Notes: generated from the letters alone by a model not told the origin. Counted from the first letter of the stretch, positions 11,308-21,923 are shown. The stretch: DNA of 64,000 nt from Sphingomonas phyllosphaerae 5.2 (GCF_000419605.1 NZ_ATTI01000001.1:2142501-2206500), one strand, 5' to 3'. Numbers and translations: made by a program.

Positions 11308-11744
11308 ACGGATTGTCGAAGCCAATGCAGGGGCCAGTTATCGGGTTGGTGCTTGTCACCCATGGACGTCTCGCCGACGAATTCGTGGTGGCGATGGAGC
11401 ATGTCGTCGGCCCGCAGACGCAGGTGCGGACGGTGGCGATCGGGCCGGACGACGACATGGAGGCGCGCCGCGCCGACATCGCCGCCGCGATCGCCGAGGT
11501 CGATGAAGGACGCGGCGTGATCGTGCTGACCGACCTGTTCGGAGGAACGCCCTCCAACCTCGCGATATCGTTGATGGAACGCGGACGTGTCGAGGTGATC
11601 GCAGGTATCAACCTGCCGATGCTGATCCGGCTGGAATCGGCGCGCAAGGCGATGACGGTGGTTGCGGCGGTCGCCGCAGCACGCGAAGCCGGGCGGAAGT
11701 ATATCTCGGTGGCGTCGGAAGTGCTCGGCGAGGCGGCGGCTTGA
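11304..11744 (+). CDS. PTS EIIA component, mannose (ManX/PtsN-like regulatory) family
   Basis: A 146-aa EIIA-Man domain. The phospho-acceptor is His20 in LVLVTHGRLADEF, and the family motif LTDLFGGTPSN is present. No EIIB or EIIC permease gene is nearby, so this is a regulatory phosphotransfer protein that receives phosphate from HPr rather than a sugar transporter part. Related alphaproteobacterial proteins interact with sensor kinases including ChvG-like ones; that role here is inference. It overlaps rapZ (ATGA) and HPr (TTGA). Confidence 0.93.
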   Translation: MNGLSKPMQGPVIGLVLVTHGRLADEFVVAMEHVVGPQTQVRTVAIGPDDDMEARRADIAAAIAEVDEGRGVIVLTDLFGGTPSNLAISLMERGRVEVIAGINLPMLIRLESARKAMTVVAAVAAAREAGRKYISVASEVLGEAAA

Positions 11745-12010
11745 GCGTCTCGCGCACCGTCGAGGTCACCAACCGCCGCGGGCTTCACGCCCGCGCGAGC
11801 GCCAAGTTCGTGACGCTCGCCGCCGGGCAGCCGGCCGCGGTGAAGGTGGCCAAGGGTGATTCGGAAGTGATCGGCACATCGATCATGGGGTTGATGATGC
11901 TGGGCGCGGCAAAGGGCGACCAGATCACGATCTCCGCAGACGGCGAGCAGGCCGAGGGCGTGGTGGCGACGATGTGCGCGCTGGTCGAGGGCAAGTTCGG
12001 CGAGGATTGA
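11741..12010 (+). CDS. ptsH: Phosphocarrier protein HPr
   Basis: An 89-aa HPr. His16 in RRGLHARAS is the site phosphorylated by enzyme I, and Ser47 in GTSIMGLMML is the site used by HPr kinase, encoded three genes upstream. Start is TTG at 11741, overlapping the EIIA stop as TTGA. Enzyme I is not in the window. Together with HprK and EIIA it forms a regulatory PTS that links metabolic state to ChvG/ChvI and possibly to pckA. Confidence 0.95.
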   Translation: MSVSRTVEVTNRRGLHARASAKFVTLAAGQPAAVKVAKGDSEVIGTSIMGLMMLGAAKGDQITISADGEQAEGVVATMCALVEGKFGED

Positions 12011-12028
12011 TCCTCCACGAGTTTCTTT

Positions 12029-12826
12029 ATGCCCAAGGTCATCACCTCCTTCTCCAACCCACTGGTCAAGCGCGTGCAGGCACTGCGCGACAAGCGCCAC
12101 CGCCGCGAGGAAGGGCTGTTCCTGGCCGAGGGGCTGCGCATCCTGACCGAGGCGCTGGAGACCGGGCGAATCCCGCGCATCCTGTTCTTCGCCGCGGCCA
12201 GCGTGGGCCATCCGCTGGTCCGCGCGCTGATCGACGCGGTCGAAGGCGATTTCGGCGAGGCGATCGAAACGACGCCCGACATCCTTTCGAAACTTTCGGG
12301 CAAGGACAATCCGCAGGCGGTGGTCGGCGTGTTCGACACGTTCGAGACGACGCTCGACATGCTCGACCGTTCGGCGGCGTCGATCTGGCTTGTCGCGGAG
12401 CGGCTGCGCGATCCCGGCAACCTCGGCACGATCCTGCGAACCGGCGACGCGGTGGGCGCCGGCGCGCTGATCCTGGTGGACGAATGCGTCGATCCGTTTT
12501 CCACCGAGGCGGTGCGCGCCAGCATGGGGGCGCTGTTCACGGTGCCCATCGTGCGCGTGATCTGGCCGGAGTTCCTGGAGTGGCTCCGCGCGGGGCCGGG
12601 GCAACTGGTGGGGCTGAGCCTGCAGACCGAGCACGGCTATCGCGAGGCCGCCTATGCGGCGCCGACGTTCCTGCTGACCGGCAACGAGGCGCAGGGGCTG
12701 CCGGAGGAATATGAGGCGGCTTGCGACCTGTTGGTCAAGATGCCGATGTTGGGCAAAGCCGACAGCCTGAACGCCGCGGTGGCGACGGCCGTGATGGCGT
12801 ATGAGGTACTCGCGCGGCATCGGTGA
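12029..12826 (+). CDS. SpoU/TrmH-family RNA 2'-O-methyltransferase
   Basis: A 265-aa SPOUT methyltransferase. An N-terminal substrate-binding domain (SNPLVKRVQALRDKRHRR) precedes the knotted SAM domain with motif 1 RDPGNLGTILRTGDAVGA, motif 2 LLTGNEAQGLP and motif 3 MPMLGKADSLNAAVATAVMAYE. These mark ribose methylation of rRNA or tRNA guanosine or similar; the exact target cannot be told from sequence. It begins 18 bp after ptsH and may be read through from it. Confidence 0.88.
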   Translation: MPKVITSFSNPLVKRVQALRDKRHRREEGLFLAEGLRILTEALETGRIPRILFFAAASVGHPLVRALIDAVEGDFGEAIETTPDILSKLSGKDNPQAVVGVFDTFETTLDMLDRSAASIWLVAERLRDPGNLGTILRTGDAVGAGALILVDECVDPFSTEAVRASMGALFTVPIVRVIWPEFLEWLRAGPGQLVGLSLQTEHGYREAAYAAPTFLLTGNEAQGLPEEYEAACDLLVKMPMLGKADSLNAAVATAVMAYEVLARHR

Positions 12827-12890
12827 GGCGTGGCGGACCGGCTACCCGCTTTTTCGCCACGGACCATGCCGTTCGTATAGCCGATCGCGA

Positions 12891-14270
12891 CTATTTCGCG
12901 GCATCCTCGACCGGAACCAGCTTGGTGAGCGGGCGCGCGGCCTGTTCGCCGACCGGGAGCGCCTCGATCGATTTGTTGCCGGTGTCGATATTCAGCGTCT
13001 CGAAGCGGCGGGCGCTGGTCAGCACCTGGCTCTCGAGGCTCCCGACGAAGCTGTTATAGGCGCCCATCGCGGTATCGAGGTTCTTGCCAAGCCGTGCGAC
13101 ATGGCCGCCCATCACCGCCAGCCGCTGATACAATTCCTTGCCGAGTGCGCCGATCTCCTGCGCCTCGCGCGCCAGTTTCTCCTGCCGCCACACCGCCGAA
13201 ACGGTCCGCGCGATCGCGATCAGGTTGGTGGGCGTCGCGAGCAGCACGCGACGCTCGAACGCATAGTCCCACAGCCCCGCGTCATGCTCCAGCGCGGCGG
13301 AGAGGAAATGCTCCCCCGGCACGAACATCACGACATATTCGGGCGCATCGTCGAACTGCGTCCAATACGCCTTCGCGCCCAACGCGTTGACGTGCGCGCG
13401 CATCGAAGCGGCATGCGCGGCCAGCCCGAGCTGCCGCTCGGCCTCGTCGACAGCGCCGAACGCGTCCTGATAGGCGTTGAGCGACACTTTGGCATCGACG
13501 ATCAGCGACTTGCCGCCGGGCACGCGCACGATGGCATCGGGGCGGAGGCGCGCACCGTCTTCGCCGGCGACGCTCACTTCCATGCGGAAGTCGGTGTGCT
13601 CGGCCAGACCACATGATTCGAGGACGTTGCGCAACTGCTGCTCGCCCCAGCGCCCGCGCGCCTTCGGCGCATTGCGGAGCGCGTTGACCAGCTTGGCGGC
13701 CTCACCGGAGACACGCTCCTGTCCGACGCGCATTTCCTCGATCTGCCCGCGCAACTGTCCGAAAGCGTCACGGCGCTCGGCCTCGATCTTGGCGACGCCT
13801 TCCTCGTAGCGTTGCAGGCGATCGTTGACCGGCTGAAGCAGCGCACGCAGCCCCTGCCCCGATTGCTCCTCCGACTGACGGAAGCGTGCCTCGGCGCGTT
13901 CGAGGAACGCCTTTTGCGCCTCGCCCAGCGCGTTGGTCGCGACCTCGCGGAAGCGCAGGCTCATCTCGTCGGCGGCGGCGCGCAGGTCGGCGATGCGTTG
14001 CTCGGCGGCGCGGCCCTCCGCCTCCAGCCGCGACACCGCAAGCCGCGCACTCTCGCGCTCGTCGCGCGCCTGCGTCAATTCGGTGCGCAAGCCCTCGACG
14101 GCGCGGGCGCGTTCCTCGGCGGCGGCAAGGTCGGTGATCGCGCGCTTGAACTGCTCGACCTGTTCATCGCGTTCGCGGCGATAGCCAGCCGCCTCGCGCT
14201 TGCCGACGAACCAGCCGAGCAGCGCGCCGATGGCGACGGCGATCAGGGCGACGAGGACATATTCGATCAT
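12891..14270 (-). CDS. rmuC: DNA recombination protein RmuC
   Basis: RmuC-family protein thought to limit DNA inversions, with a nuclease-like fold. The 459-aa protein has an N-terminal TM helix (about residues 3-22), a long coiled coil (about 25-160) and the conserved RmuC core containing KARGRWGEQQLRNVLE, PGGKSLIVDAKVSLNAY and EYVVMFVPGE. ATG at 14270 (MIEYVLVAL) is preferred; an upstream in-frame start would add 12 residues with no match to the family. It converges with the rRNA methylase gene. Confidence 0.92.
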   Translation of the reverse strand: MIEYVLVALIAVAIGALLGWFVGKREAAGYRRERDEQVEQFKRAITDLAAAEERARAVEGLRTELTQARDERESARLAVSRLEAEGRAAEQRIADLRAAADEMSLRFREVATNALGEAQKAFLERAEARFRQSEEQSGQGLRALLQPVNDRLQRYEEGVAKIEAERRDAFGQLRGQIEEMRVGQERVSGEAAKLVNALRNAPKARGRWGEQQLRNVLESCGLAEHTDFRMEVSVAGEDGARLRPDAIVRVPGGKSLIVDAKVSLNAYQDAFGAVDEAERQLGLAAHAASMRAHVNALGAKAYWTQFDDAPEYVVMFVPGEHFLSAALEHDAGLWDYAFERRVLLATPTNLIAIARTVSAVWRQEKLAREAQEIGALGKELYQRLAVMGGHVARLGKNLDTAMGAYNSFVGSLESQVLTSARRFETLNIDTGNKSIEALPVGEQAARPLTKLVPVEDAAK

Positions 14271-14332
14271 GACGGGAACATAGATCGAACGACCGGGCGC
14301 CGACAACCGCTAATCGGCACTGCCCGCGGCGA

Positions 14333-14866
14333 TCAGCCCATGCGGCGGAGCTTGTCGAGCTTCTTCATCAGCATGCCGCGCTTCAGCCGCGAGATATGAT
14401 CGATGAACAGTACGCCGTTCAGATGGTCGATCTCGTGCTGCATACATGTCGACATCAAACCGTCGAACTCGGCCTCCTGCCGCGCGCCCGTCGTGTCCAG
14501 CCACGCCACGCGGCACCGCATCGGGCGGGTAACCTCGGCATATTGCTCGGGGATCGAGAGACAACCTTCGTTGTAGCTCGACACCTCCTCGCTCACCCAC
14601 GTGATCTCGGGATTGATGAAGGCGTGCGGCGTGCGCGCGGCCTCGCGCGGCTCGTCTTCCTCGAGCTCGCGCTCCTGCAAGTCGATGACGACGATGCGCT
14701 GCATGATCCCGACCTGGATCGCCGCCAGCCCGATGCCGTGCGCGTCGTACATGGTGTCGAACATATCGGCGACGATGCCGCGCACCGCGTCGTTCACCTC
14801 CGCAACGGGGGCGCAGGTCTCGCGCAGCCGCGCGTCGGGGACTTCTACAATCGGAAGAATGGCCAT
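14333..14866 (-). CDS. def: Peptide deformylase
   Basis: Removes the formyl group from nascent N-terminal methionine. All three motifs are present in 177 aa: GIGLAAIQ (residues 44-51), EGCLS with metal-ligand Cys102, and HEIDH (144-148) with two metal-ligand His and the catalytic Glu. It lies 31 bp downstream of recR on the same strand, while the formylating enzyme fmt is divergent from recR, so both halves of the formyl cycle are adjacent. Confidence 0.97.
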   Translation of the reverse strand: MAILPIVEVPDARLRETCAPVAEVNDAVRGIVADMFDTMYDAHGIGLAAIQVGIMQRIVVIDLQERELEEDEPREAARTPHAFINPEITWVSEEVSSYNEGCLSIPEQYAEVTRPMRCRVAWLDTTGARQEAEFDGLMSTCMQHEIDHLNGVLFIDHISRLKRGMLMKKLDKLRRMG

Positions 14867-14897
14867 GCGCGTCGGCTAGAAGCGCGCCGCCGGGCCG

Positions 14898-15494
14898 TCA
14901 AGCGACCGGTCGCCGCGCGCGCAACGCCTGCGCCAGCGTACCCTCGTCGAGATAGTCAAGCTCGCCGCCGACCGGCAGCCCGTGCGCGAGTTGCGTGAGG
15001 CGCACCGGATGCTTCTCCAGCCGTTCCGCGAGGTAGTGCGCGGTGGTCTGCCCCTCCAGGGTCGCGTTCATCGCCAGCACCACCTCGTCGACCGCGCCGC
15101 CGGCGACGCGGGCGACCAGCGTCTCGATCGCGAGATCTTCGGGACGGATACCTTCGAGCGCGGAAAGACGCCCGCCGAGCACGTGGAAGCGGCCGGGGAA
15201 GAGCCGCGCACGCTCCAGCGCCCACAGATCGCTGACATCCTCCACCACGCACAGGCTGCGCGGATCGCGGCGTGGGTCAGCGCAGATCGCGCACGGGTCC
15301 GTCGTGTCGACATTGCCGCACGTTCGACAGGTTGCGAGACGTTCCTCGACCGCGATCAACGCCGAGCGCAACGGCACCAGCGATGATTCGCGGCGCTTCA
15401 GCAAGTGCAGCACCGCGCGGCGGGCCGAGCGCGGGCCGAAACCAGGAAGCCGCGCCAATGCGCTCGTCAGCGCCTCGATCTCGGGGGATGCCAT
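14898..15494 (-). CDS. recR: Recombination mediator protein RecR
   Basis: Works with RecF/RecO to load RecA on gapped DNA. The 198-aa protein has an HhH motif ([17 protein letters not shown]), a C4 zinc finger (Cys56, 59, 68, 71) and a Toprim domain ([14 protein letters not shown] and [15 protein letters not shown] text). ATG at 15494 matches the family N-terminus. It is divergent from fmt with only 53 bp between start codons. Confidence 0.97.
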   Translation of the reverse strand: MASPEIEALTSALARLPGFGPRSARRAVLHLLKRRESSLVPLRSALIAVEERLATCRTCGNVDTTDPCAICADPRRDPRSLCVVEDVSDLWALERARLFPGRFHVLGGRLSALEGIRPEDLAIETLVARVAGGAVDEVVLAMNATLEGQTTAHYLAERLEKHPVRLTQLAHGLPVGGELDYLDEGTLAQALRARRPVA

Positions 15495-15547
15495 GGGGAA
15501 CAGATAGGGGGTTGCGCCGCGCGCCGCCAGCGTGTCGAGAGGCCGCC

Positions 15548-16453
15548 ATGCGGATCATATTCATGGGAACCCCCAGCTTCGCGGTGCCGACGCTGGAGGC
15601 GCTGGTGGCGGACGGGCATGAGGTGGCGGCGGCGTACAGCCAGCCGCCGCGACCCGGCGGGCGACGCGGGCGCGAACTGGTGCGCTCACCGGTGCACGTG
15701 CGCGCGGAGGAACTGGGAATAAAGGTGCTGACGCCGGTGTCGCTGCGCACTTCCGAGGCGCAGGAAGTGTTTGCGGCGCATGCGCCGGACGTCGCAGTGG
15801 TCGCGGCCTATGGCCTGATCCTGCCGCGCGCCGTGCTCGATGCGCCGCGGCTCGGCTGCCTGAACGTGCACGGCTCTTTGCTGCCACGCTGGCGTGGTGC
15901 GGCGCCGGTGCAGCGCGCCATCCTTGCCGGGGATGCCGAGACCGGGGTCGGGGTCATGCAGATGGAGGCAGGGCTGGATACCGGTCCGGTCCGGCTGGAG
16001 GAACGCCTCCCGATCGACATGAAGAATGCAGGGCAAGTCACGGAAGAGCTTGCACAAATTGGCGCAGCGCTGATGGCGCGCGTCTTGCGCGATCCCGATG
16101 CCTTTCCGCCGGTGCCGCAACCTGCGAACGGCATCACCTATGCCGACAAGATCCGCAAGGAGGAGGCGCGGCTCGACTTCACTGCCGATGCGGGACAGGT
16201 CGTGCGGCAGGTGCTGGCATTCGCACCGATGCCGGGCGCGTTCTTCGAACATGCCGGCGAGCGGGTGAAGGTGCTGGCGGCGGAAGCCGTCGATGGCGAG
16301 GGCACGCCGGGCACGGTGCTGGACGACGCGTTGACGATCGCATGTGGGCGCGGCGCGATACGACCAGTGCGGGTGCAGCGGGCCGGACGCGGGGCGATGA
16401 CCGTCGCCGAACTGCTGCGCGGATTCGCGATTCCGATCGGCACGCTCCTGTGA
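15548..16453 (+). CDS. fmt: Methionyl-tRNA formyltransferase
   Basis: Transfers a formyl group from 10-formyl-tetrahydrofolate to Met-tRNAi for translation initiation. The 301-aa protein starts [18 protein letters not shown], has the catalytic-site motif [15 protein letters not shown], the [12 protein letters not shown] segment, and the C-terminal OB-like tRNA-binding domain. ATG at 15548 is used because the long upstream open frame is antisense to recR. The TGA overlaps the truA GTG. Confidence 0.97.
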   Translation: MRIIFMGTPSFAVPTLEALVADGHEVAAAYSQPPRPGGRRGRELVRSPVHVRAEELGIKVLTPVSLRTSEAQEVFAAHAPDVAVVAAYGLILPRAVLDAPRLGCLNVHGSLLPRWRGAAPVQRAILAGDAETGVGVMQMEAGLDTGPVRLEERLPIDMKNAGQVTEELAQIGAALMARVLRDPDAFPPVPQPANGITYADKIRKEEARLDFTADAGQVVRQVLAFAPMPGAFFEHAGERVKVLAAEAVDGEGTPGTVLDDALTIACGRGAIRPVRVQRAGRGAMTVAELLRGFAIPIGTLL

Positions 16454-17241
16454 CGCGTTTCGCGCTGACGGTCGAGTTCGACGGTCGGCCGTTCATGGGC
16501 TGGCAACGACAGGCGCATGGGCCAAGCGTGCAGAAGGCGATCGAAGACGCGGTGCTGGCGGTAACCGGCGAGGCCGTGACCGTCCATGCCGCCGGGCGCA
16601 CCGATGCGGGGGTACACGGGCTGGCGATGCGCGCGCACTTCGACATCGCCAAGTCAATCACGGCCTTCCGGCTGGGCGAGGCGCTGAACGCGCGATTGCG
16701 GCCCGCGCCGGTCGCGATCCTCGATTGTGTCGCGGTCGCTGATGATTTTCACGCGAGATTCTCGTGCCTTGCGCGGTCTTATGAATATCGCATCATCAAT
16801 CGCCGCGCGCCGCTGACGTTCGAGAAGGGGCTGGTGTGGCAGATATTACCGCCACTTGACGCAGCCGCGATGCACGACGCGGCGCAGCTTCTGGTCGGGC
16901 AACACGATTTCACGACGTTCCGCTCGGCGCATTGCCAGTCGGCGAGCCCGCTCAAGTCGATCGACTGGATCGAGGTGGTGCGTCACGGCGAGCGGATCAC
17001 GACGCGGGTCGAGGCGCGATCGTTCCTCCATCATCAGGTACGCTCGATGGTCGGATGCCTGGCACTGGTCGGCATGGGGCGGTGGTCGGCCACCGATCTG
17101 GGCGACGCGTTACGGGCGGCGGATCGCACGCGGCTGGGGCTGAATGCGCCGCCCGACGGCCTCTTCTTCGTCGCAGCGGCTTACGAAGGCGACCGGCTGA
17201 AGCGCGCCGCAAGCTCGACGTGCGTCGACCAGCGAAACTGA
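16450..17241 (+). CDS. truA: tRNA pseudouridine(38-40) synthase TruA
   Basis: Isomerises uridines 38-40 in the tRNA anticodon stem-loop. The catalytic Asp52 is in [11 protein letters not shown], and the family motifs [13 protein letters not shown] and [14 protein letters not shown] are present. Length 263 aa is normal. GTG at 16450 overlaps the fmt stop (GTGA); a longer frame upstream is a shadow inside fmt. The last 61 bp overlap the 3' end of the convergent RNA methylase gene. Confidence 0.96.
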   Translation: MTRFALTVEFDGRPFMGWQRQAHGPSVQKAIEDAVLAVTGEAVTVHAAGRTDAGVHGLAMRAHFDIAKSITAFRLGEALNARLRPAPVAILDCVAVADDFHARFSCLARSYEYRIINRRAPLTFEKGLVWQILPPLDAAAMHDAAQLLVGQHDFTTFRSAHCQSASPLKSIDWIEVVRHGERITTRVEARSFLHHQVRSMVGCLALVGMGRWSATDLGDALRAADRTRLGLNAPPDGLFFVAAAYEGDRLKRAASSTCVDQRN

Positions 17242-18359
17242 CCGACCGGCTGAACCCAGTCGAGCGTATAACCGGCCTTGCAAAGATCCTGAGCATCTCG
17301 GGCGAAGCTGTTGGGATTGCAGGAAACATACACGATGACCGGCACCCGTGACGTCACGAGTTGCAGTATCTGGTCACGTGCGCCGGCGCGCGGGGGATCG
17401 AGCACGATCGCGTCGAAGCGATCGAGCTCCGCGCTGGTCAGCGGGCGGCGGAACAGGTCACGGTGCTCGGTAAAGACCGGACGTTGCGCGCGGCCAGCCG
17501 CCGCCTTCAGCGACAGGATCGCGTCACGCGCACCCTCCGCGGCGTAGACGCGCGCCGGCAGCGCGAAGGCGAACGTGCCGAGCCCGGCGAAGAGATCGGC
17601 AACGATCCTGGCCGGGCCAACGCCTTCGCGGACCGCGGCGACCAGCGTCGCCTCCCCCTCCGCCGTGGCCTGGAGGAACGCGCCGGGCGGAAGCGGCACC
17701 GCGATGCCGCCGAGCGTAATCGTGACCGGCTCGGGCTCCCAGCGCGTTTCCGGGCCGAGATCGTTATCGAACGCGATCCGCGCCACCCGATGCTGCTGCG
17801 CGAAGGCGGCGAGCGCGTCGTGATGCGCCAGCCCCGCGGGCGCGACACCCTTGATGAGCAAATCGACACCCTGATCGGCGAGTGTCATGTGGATGTCGAG
17901 GCGACGCTTCGCCTTGAACGACGGCAGCAGGCGCTTGAGCGGGCGCACCAGCGCGAACAGCTCCGGCGCGATCACATGACATTCGTGAAGGTCGACGATC
18001 TGGTGGCTGCGCTCGGCCGTGAACCCGATCCGGCCGGACGGCTCCATATGCAGCGTCGCGCGGCGGCGCGTGCGCGGCGGCGACAAGGCAGGGCGGCGGA
18101 TCGTAGTCGAAAGGCCATGAGCGGCGAGCGCCGACGCGACACGATCGGTGATGAAGTCGCTCCAGGTCGCATCGTCGAGATGCTGGAGCTGGCAGCCGCC
18201 GCATTCGGGATAATGGCGGCACGGCGGCACGGGATGGTGCGGGCCGCGGGTGACGGTGCCATCCTCGGCGATCGTGTCGCCGGGCGCGGAGAGCGCGACG
18301 TGGCGACCATCGGCGGCGACGCCTTCCCCGCGCGCGGCAACCCGGACGATAATGGTCAT
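17181..18359 (-). CDS. TrmA/RlmD-family RNA (uracil-5-)-methyltransferase
   Basis: SAM-dependent m5U methylase for 23S rRNA or tRNA. The 392-aa protein has an N-terminal TRAM-like beta domain, an Fe-S cysteine cluster (Cys47, 53 and 56 in [11 protein letters not shown], plus a further Cys in LHECHV), a Rossmann motif [12 protein letters not shown] and the catalytic cysteine motif [11 protein letters not shown]. Whether it acts on U1939 or U747 is not decidable here. Its ATG overlaps the stop of the upstream NAD(P)H-hydrate gene, and its 3' end overlaps truA antisense. Confidence 0.9.
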   Translation of the reverse strand: MTIIVRVAARGEGVAADGRHVALSAPGDTIAEDGTVTRGPHHPVPPCRHYPECGGCQLQHLDDATWSDFITDRVASALAAHGLSTTIRRPALSPPRTRRRATLHMEPSGRIGFTAERSHQIVDLHECHVIAPELFALVRPLKRLLPSFKAKRRLDIHMTLADQGVDLLIKGVAPAGLAHHDALAAFAQQHRVARIAFDNDLGPETRWEPEPVTITLGGIAVPLPPGAFLQATAEGEATLVAAVREGVGPARIVADLFAGLGTFAFALPARVYAAEGARDAILSLKAAAGRAQRPVFTEHRDLFRRPLTSAELDRFDAIVLDPPRAGARDQILQLVTSRVPVIVYVSCNPNSFARDAQDLCKAGYTLDWVQPVGQFRWSTHVELAARFSRSPS

Positions 18360-19729
18360 GCGCGTGCTCCGGCGAGGGCGGTGGCGAGGTCGTCGGCGAC
18401 GAAGGCCGGGCCGAGTTGCCGCGCCGCGGCGGCGTGGAGCCAGACGCCGGCGGCGGCAGCGTCGATCGGGGCGCGCCCGCCGGCCAGCATGGCGGCGATC
18501 GCACCGGCGAGCACGTCACCGCTGCCGGCGGTCGACAGCCACGAACTTGCCGCATCGGCGAGGATCGCGCGACCGTCCGGGGTGGCGATCACGGTATCCG
18601 GGCCCTTGAAGACGACCGTCGCACCGGACTGCGTCGCAGCGGCGCGTGCGGCGGTGAGCTTGTCGACATCCGGCGCGCCGAACAGCGCGGCGAACTCGCC
18701 GGCATGGGGGGTGAGGATCATCGTGCCGCCGCGCGCGCGCAGGCGCTGCGGGGTGATCAAGTGGAGCGCATCGCCGTCGACGACCAGCGGGTGCGCGGTG
18801 GCGAGCACGCGGTCCAGCAACGTGCGCGCTTCGTCGTCACGGCCGAGCCCCGGGCCGATCAGCACGGTACCGATCCGCGGGTCGGCGAGCGCCGCGTCGT
18901 CACAGCGGCGGCGGACCAGCGCATGCGGCGCGCCGGGGATGGTCGGCCCGAGCAGTTCGACATAGCCGGCGCCGGCGTGCATCGCAGCGGTTGCGGCGAG
19001 TTGCGCGGCACCCGCCATCCGCCCGCGCACCACCGCGACCATGCCACGCGTGAACTTGTGCGCATCGACCGCCGGGGCAGGCAGATCCGGGTGCGACAGG
19101 ACGTGCGCCTCGCTTCGCGTATCGACGCCGATCGCGAGCAACCGCACCGCGCCGCACCGCGAGGCGGCGGGTTGCAGCAGGTGCGCCGGCTTGGCCGCGC
19201 CGAGCGCGAGCGTGACGTGCATCACGGGCACCTCGCCCAGCACGGCGCCGTCGTCGGTCGACACGCCACTGGGCACGTCGACCGCGATCGCCAGCGACGC
19301 CGCGGCAACCAGCCGGGCGAGCGCGGCGGCGACCTCACCATCGAGCGCGCGCGACAGGCCGGTGCCGAACAGCGCATCGACCACGACCGGTGCGGGTGCG
19401 GTGGTGGCGAGCGGCTCCACCGCGCCGGTCCACAGCCCGCGCGCCGCGATCGCGGCGGGGCTGCGCGGCTCACCCGTGGCGGCGACGCGCACCGCGCGGC
19501 CGGCGGCGTGGAGCCGGGCGGCGGCCACGTAACCGTCACCGCCGTTGTTGCCGGGGCCGCACAGCACCAGCACCTCGTTCACGCCAGCCAGCCGGCGCAC
19601 GGCATCCGCGACGCCGGCGCCGGCGCGCTGCATGAGCGTGTCGACGCCAGCGCCGGCGGCGATGGCGGTGTCCTCCGCCGCGCGCATCTCGGCAGCGGTG
19701 AGCACGGGGGTTCCGGCGATCGGGATCAT
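18356..19729 (-). CDS. nnr: Bifunctional NAD(P)H-hydrate epimerase / ADP-dependent NAD(P)H-hydrate dehydratase
   Basis: Repairs damaged, hydrated NAD(P)H. The N-terminal YjeF_N domain (about residues 1-205, with CGPGNNGGDGYVAAR) epimerises the hydrate. The C-terminal YjeF_C/carbohydrate-kinase-like domain (about 225-455, with ILTPHAGEFAALFG and STAGSGDVLAGAIAAMLA) dehydrates it using ADP. The fused 457-aa form is standard. It is the first gene of a two-gene unit with the RNA methylase. Confidence 0.95.
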   Translation of the reverse strand: MIPIAGTPVLTAAEMRAAEDTAIAAGAGVDTLMQRAGAGVADAVRRLAGVNEVLVLCGPGNNGGDGYVAAARLHAAGRAVRVAATGEPRSPAAIAARGLWTGAVEPLATTAPAPVVVDALFGTGLSRALDGEVAAALARLVAAASLAIAVDVPSGVSTDDGAVLGEVPVMHVTLALGAAKPAHLLQPAASRCGAVRLLAIGVDTRSEAHVLSHPDLPAPAVDAHKFTRGMVAVVRGRMAGAAQLAATAAMHAGAGYVELLGPTIPGAPHALVRRRCDDAALADPRIGTVLIGPGLGRDDEARTLLDRVLATAHPLVVDGDALHLITPQRLRARGGTMILTPHAGEFAALFGAPDVDKLTAARAAATQSGATVVFKGPDTVIATPDGRAILADAASSWLSTAGSGDVLAGAIAAMLAGGRAPIDAAAAGVWLHAAAARQLGPAFVADDLATALAGARA

Positions 19730-19761
19730 GCCCGAGCGCCTAGGTCACCACCCCTGCTTCG

Positions 19762-21483
19762 TCAAATATCGGCGTAGACGTGCCGTTCCGCCCTGGCGCC
19801 AGGATGCGTCACCGCGCCCTTGAAGGCCGGGCCGACGTTCTGCGCGTACCGCCACAGCGCGCCCGCGCCGTAGCCGTTCTGCCGTCCCTGCCAGCGGGTG
19901 CGACGATCGGTCAGCACCGCTTCGTCGACGAGCAGATCGATCGTCCCCGCCTCGGCATCGATGCGGATCGGGTCGCCGTCCTCGATCAATGCGATCGGGC
20001 CGCCCTCCGCCGCCTCGGGGCCGACATGCCCGATGCAGAAGCCGCGCGTGGCGCCCGAGAAGCGGCCGTCGGTGATGAGCGCGACCTTTTCGCCCATGCC
20101 CAGTCCATAAAGCGCGGCGGTGGTGGACAGCATCTCGCGCATTCCCGGTCCGCCCTTCGGTCCTTCGTAGCGGATGACGACCACTTCGCCTTCGTTGATG
20201 GAGCGCGCCTCGACCGCGGCGAAGGCGTCCTCCTCGCAATCGAAGCAACGCGCCGGTCCCTCGAACTGCAGGCGATGCATCCCCGCGACCTTCACGATCG
20301 CGCCGTCGGGGGCGAGCGTACCGCGCAGGCCGACGACGCCGCCGGTCGGCGTGATCGGGGTCGCGACGTCGTAGATGACCTTCTGGTCGGGGTTCCACGT
20401 CACCTGATCGATGTTCTCGCCCAGCGTCCGGCCGGTCACGGTCAGGCAATCCCCGTCGAGCAGGCCGCCCGCCAGCATCGTCTTCATCAACATGTAGACG
20501 CCGCCGGCCTCGTACATGTCCTTCGCCACATATTGGCCGCCGGGCTTGAGGTCAGCGATATAGGGCGTCGACTTGAACGCCTCGGCGACGTCGAACAGGT
20601 CGAAGTCGATCCCGGCCTCGCTCGCCATGGCGGGCAGATGCAGTGCGGCGTTGGTCGAGCCGCCGGTCGCGGCCACGACGCGGGCGGCGTTGATGAACGC
20701 CGCGCGCGTGCAGATGTCGCGCGGGCGCAGGTTGCGTGCGACCAGTTCCATCACCTGCGCGCCGGCGGCGACGGCGATCTGCTCACGGGTGGTGTAGGGT
20801 GCGGGCACCATGTTGCTGTTGGGCAGCGACAGGCCGATGGCCTCGCCGACGCAGGCCATCGTGTTGGCGGTGAACTGCCCACCGCACGCGCCGTGCCCGG
20901 GGCAGGCAACCTTCTCGAGCTCGTGCACCTCCGACAGCGGGCAGGCACCGGCGGCATATTTTCCGACCACCTCGAACACGTCGACGACGGTCACGTCGCG
21001 GTCGTGGAAGCGGCCGGGCAGGATCGAGCCGCCATAGACGAAAATCGAGGGCACGTTCAGCCGCAGCATCGCCATCATCATGCCCGGCAGCGACTTGTCG
21101 CACCCGGCAAAGCCGACCAGCGCGTCGTAGCAATGGCCGCGCACCGACAGCTCGACCGAATCGGCGATCACCTCACGGCTGACCAGCGACGACTTCATCC
21201 CCTGGTGCCCCATCGCGATCCCGTCCGTCACGGTGATCGTGTTGAAGCGGCGCGGCATCCCCCCGCCCTGCTCCACCCCGCGGCGCGCGGCATCTGCCTG
21301 TGCGTCAAGCGTGGTGTTGCACGGTGCGCTGTCGTTGCCGGCGGAGGCGAGCGCGACGAACGGGCGTGCGATCTCCTCCTCGGTCAGGCCCATCGCATAA
21401 TAATAGCTGCGATGGGGAGCGCGTTCGGGGCCGACCGACACGTGGCGGCTCGGCAGGCGGGACTTGTCGAAGGTCTTGGTCAT
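19762..21483 (-). CDS. ilvD: Dihydroxy-acid dehydratase
   Basis: Fe-S enzyme that dehydrates dihydroxy-isovalerate and dihydroxy-methylvalerate in branched-chain amino acid synthesis. The 573-aa protein carries the cluster cysteines in [16 protein letters not shown] and [13 protein letters not shown], plus the [14 protein letters not shown] segment near the C-terminus. ATG at 21483 ([10 protein letters not shown]) fits the family start better than the ATG three codons upstream. No leader-peptide attenuator is evident in the 50-bp gap to the upstream response regulator gene. Confidence 0.97.
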   Translation of the reverse strand: MTKTFDKSRLPSRHVSVGPERAPHRSYYYAMGLTEEEIARPFVALASAGNDSAPCNTTLDAQADAARRGVEQGGGMPRRFNTITVTDGIAMGHQGMKSSLVSREVIADSVELSVRGHCYDALVGFAGCDKSLPGMMMAMLRLNVPSIFVYGGSILPGRFHDRDVTVVDVFEVVGKYAAGACPLSEVHELEKVACPGHGACGGQFTANTMACVGEAIGLSLPNSNMVPAPYTTREQIAVAAGAQVMELVARNLRPRDICTRAAFINAARVVAATGGSTNAALHLPAMASEAGIDFDLFDVAEAFKSTPYIADLKPGGQYVAKDMYEAGGVYMLMKTMLAGGLLDGDCLTVTGRTLGENIDQVTWNPDQKVIYDVATPITPTGGVVGLRGTLAPDGAIVKVAGMHRLQFEGPARCFDCEEDAFAAVEARSINEGEVVVIRYEGPKGGPGMREMLSTTAALYGLGMGEKVALITDGRFSGATRGFCIGHVGPEAAEGGPIALIEDGDPIRIDAEAGTIDLLVDEAVLTDRRTRWQGRQNGYGAGALWRYAQNVGPAFKGAVTHPGARAERHVYADI

Positions 21484-21533
21484 AGCGCGCACGCCTATGT
21501 CGCCCGAGACCCCCTTCGCGCAAGGATAATGCG

Positions 21534-21881
21534 TCAGCCGAGTTGCGACAGTGCCTTTTCGACGCCGTCGATCGTGAAGGGCTTGGCGAGCCGCGGCCGG
21601 TCGCGATGGCCCGCCGCAATCTCCTCCCCGCCGCCGCCGGTGGCGAAAACGAACGGGATGTTGCGCTCCGCCAACGCGTCGGCGATCGCGAAGCTCTTCT
21701 CACCGCCACGCAGGTTGACGTCGAGAATCGCAGCGTCGAAGCCGCCCGCCTCGACAAGCGGCAGCGCCGCCGCCACGCTGTCGGCGGTTCCGGCATGGGA
21801 TTTATCAAGCGCGTCGAGGAAATCCTCGAGCATCATCGCGATCAGGGGTTCGTCTTCGACCAACAGCACACGCATCGTCAT
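21534..21881 (-). CDS. Single-domain response regulator
   Basis: A stand-alone receiver domain of about 115 aa with no output domain. It has the acidic pair in LLVEDEP, phospho-acceptor Asp in [11 protein letters not shown], Thr in VFATGGG and conserved Lys in LAKPF. It follows cckA by 42 bp on the same strand and probably shares its transcript, so it could take phosphate from CckA or a phosphotransferase; that link is inferred from position. Starts at 21881 and 21875 are equally possible. Confidence 0.82.
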   Translation of the reverse strand: MTMRVLLVEDEPLIAMMLEDFLDALDKSHAGTADSVAAALPLVEAGGFDAAILDVNLRGGEKSFAIADALAERNIPFVFATGGGGEEIAAGHRDRPRLAKPFTIDGVEKALSQLG

Positions 21882-21923
21882 GCGACCTGCCATAGCGCGG
21901 TCCATGCCGGGCGCAAGCCGCTG

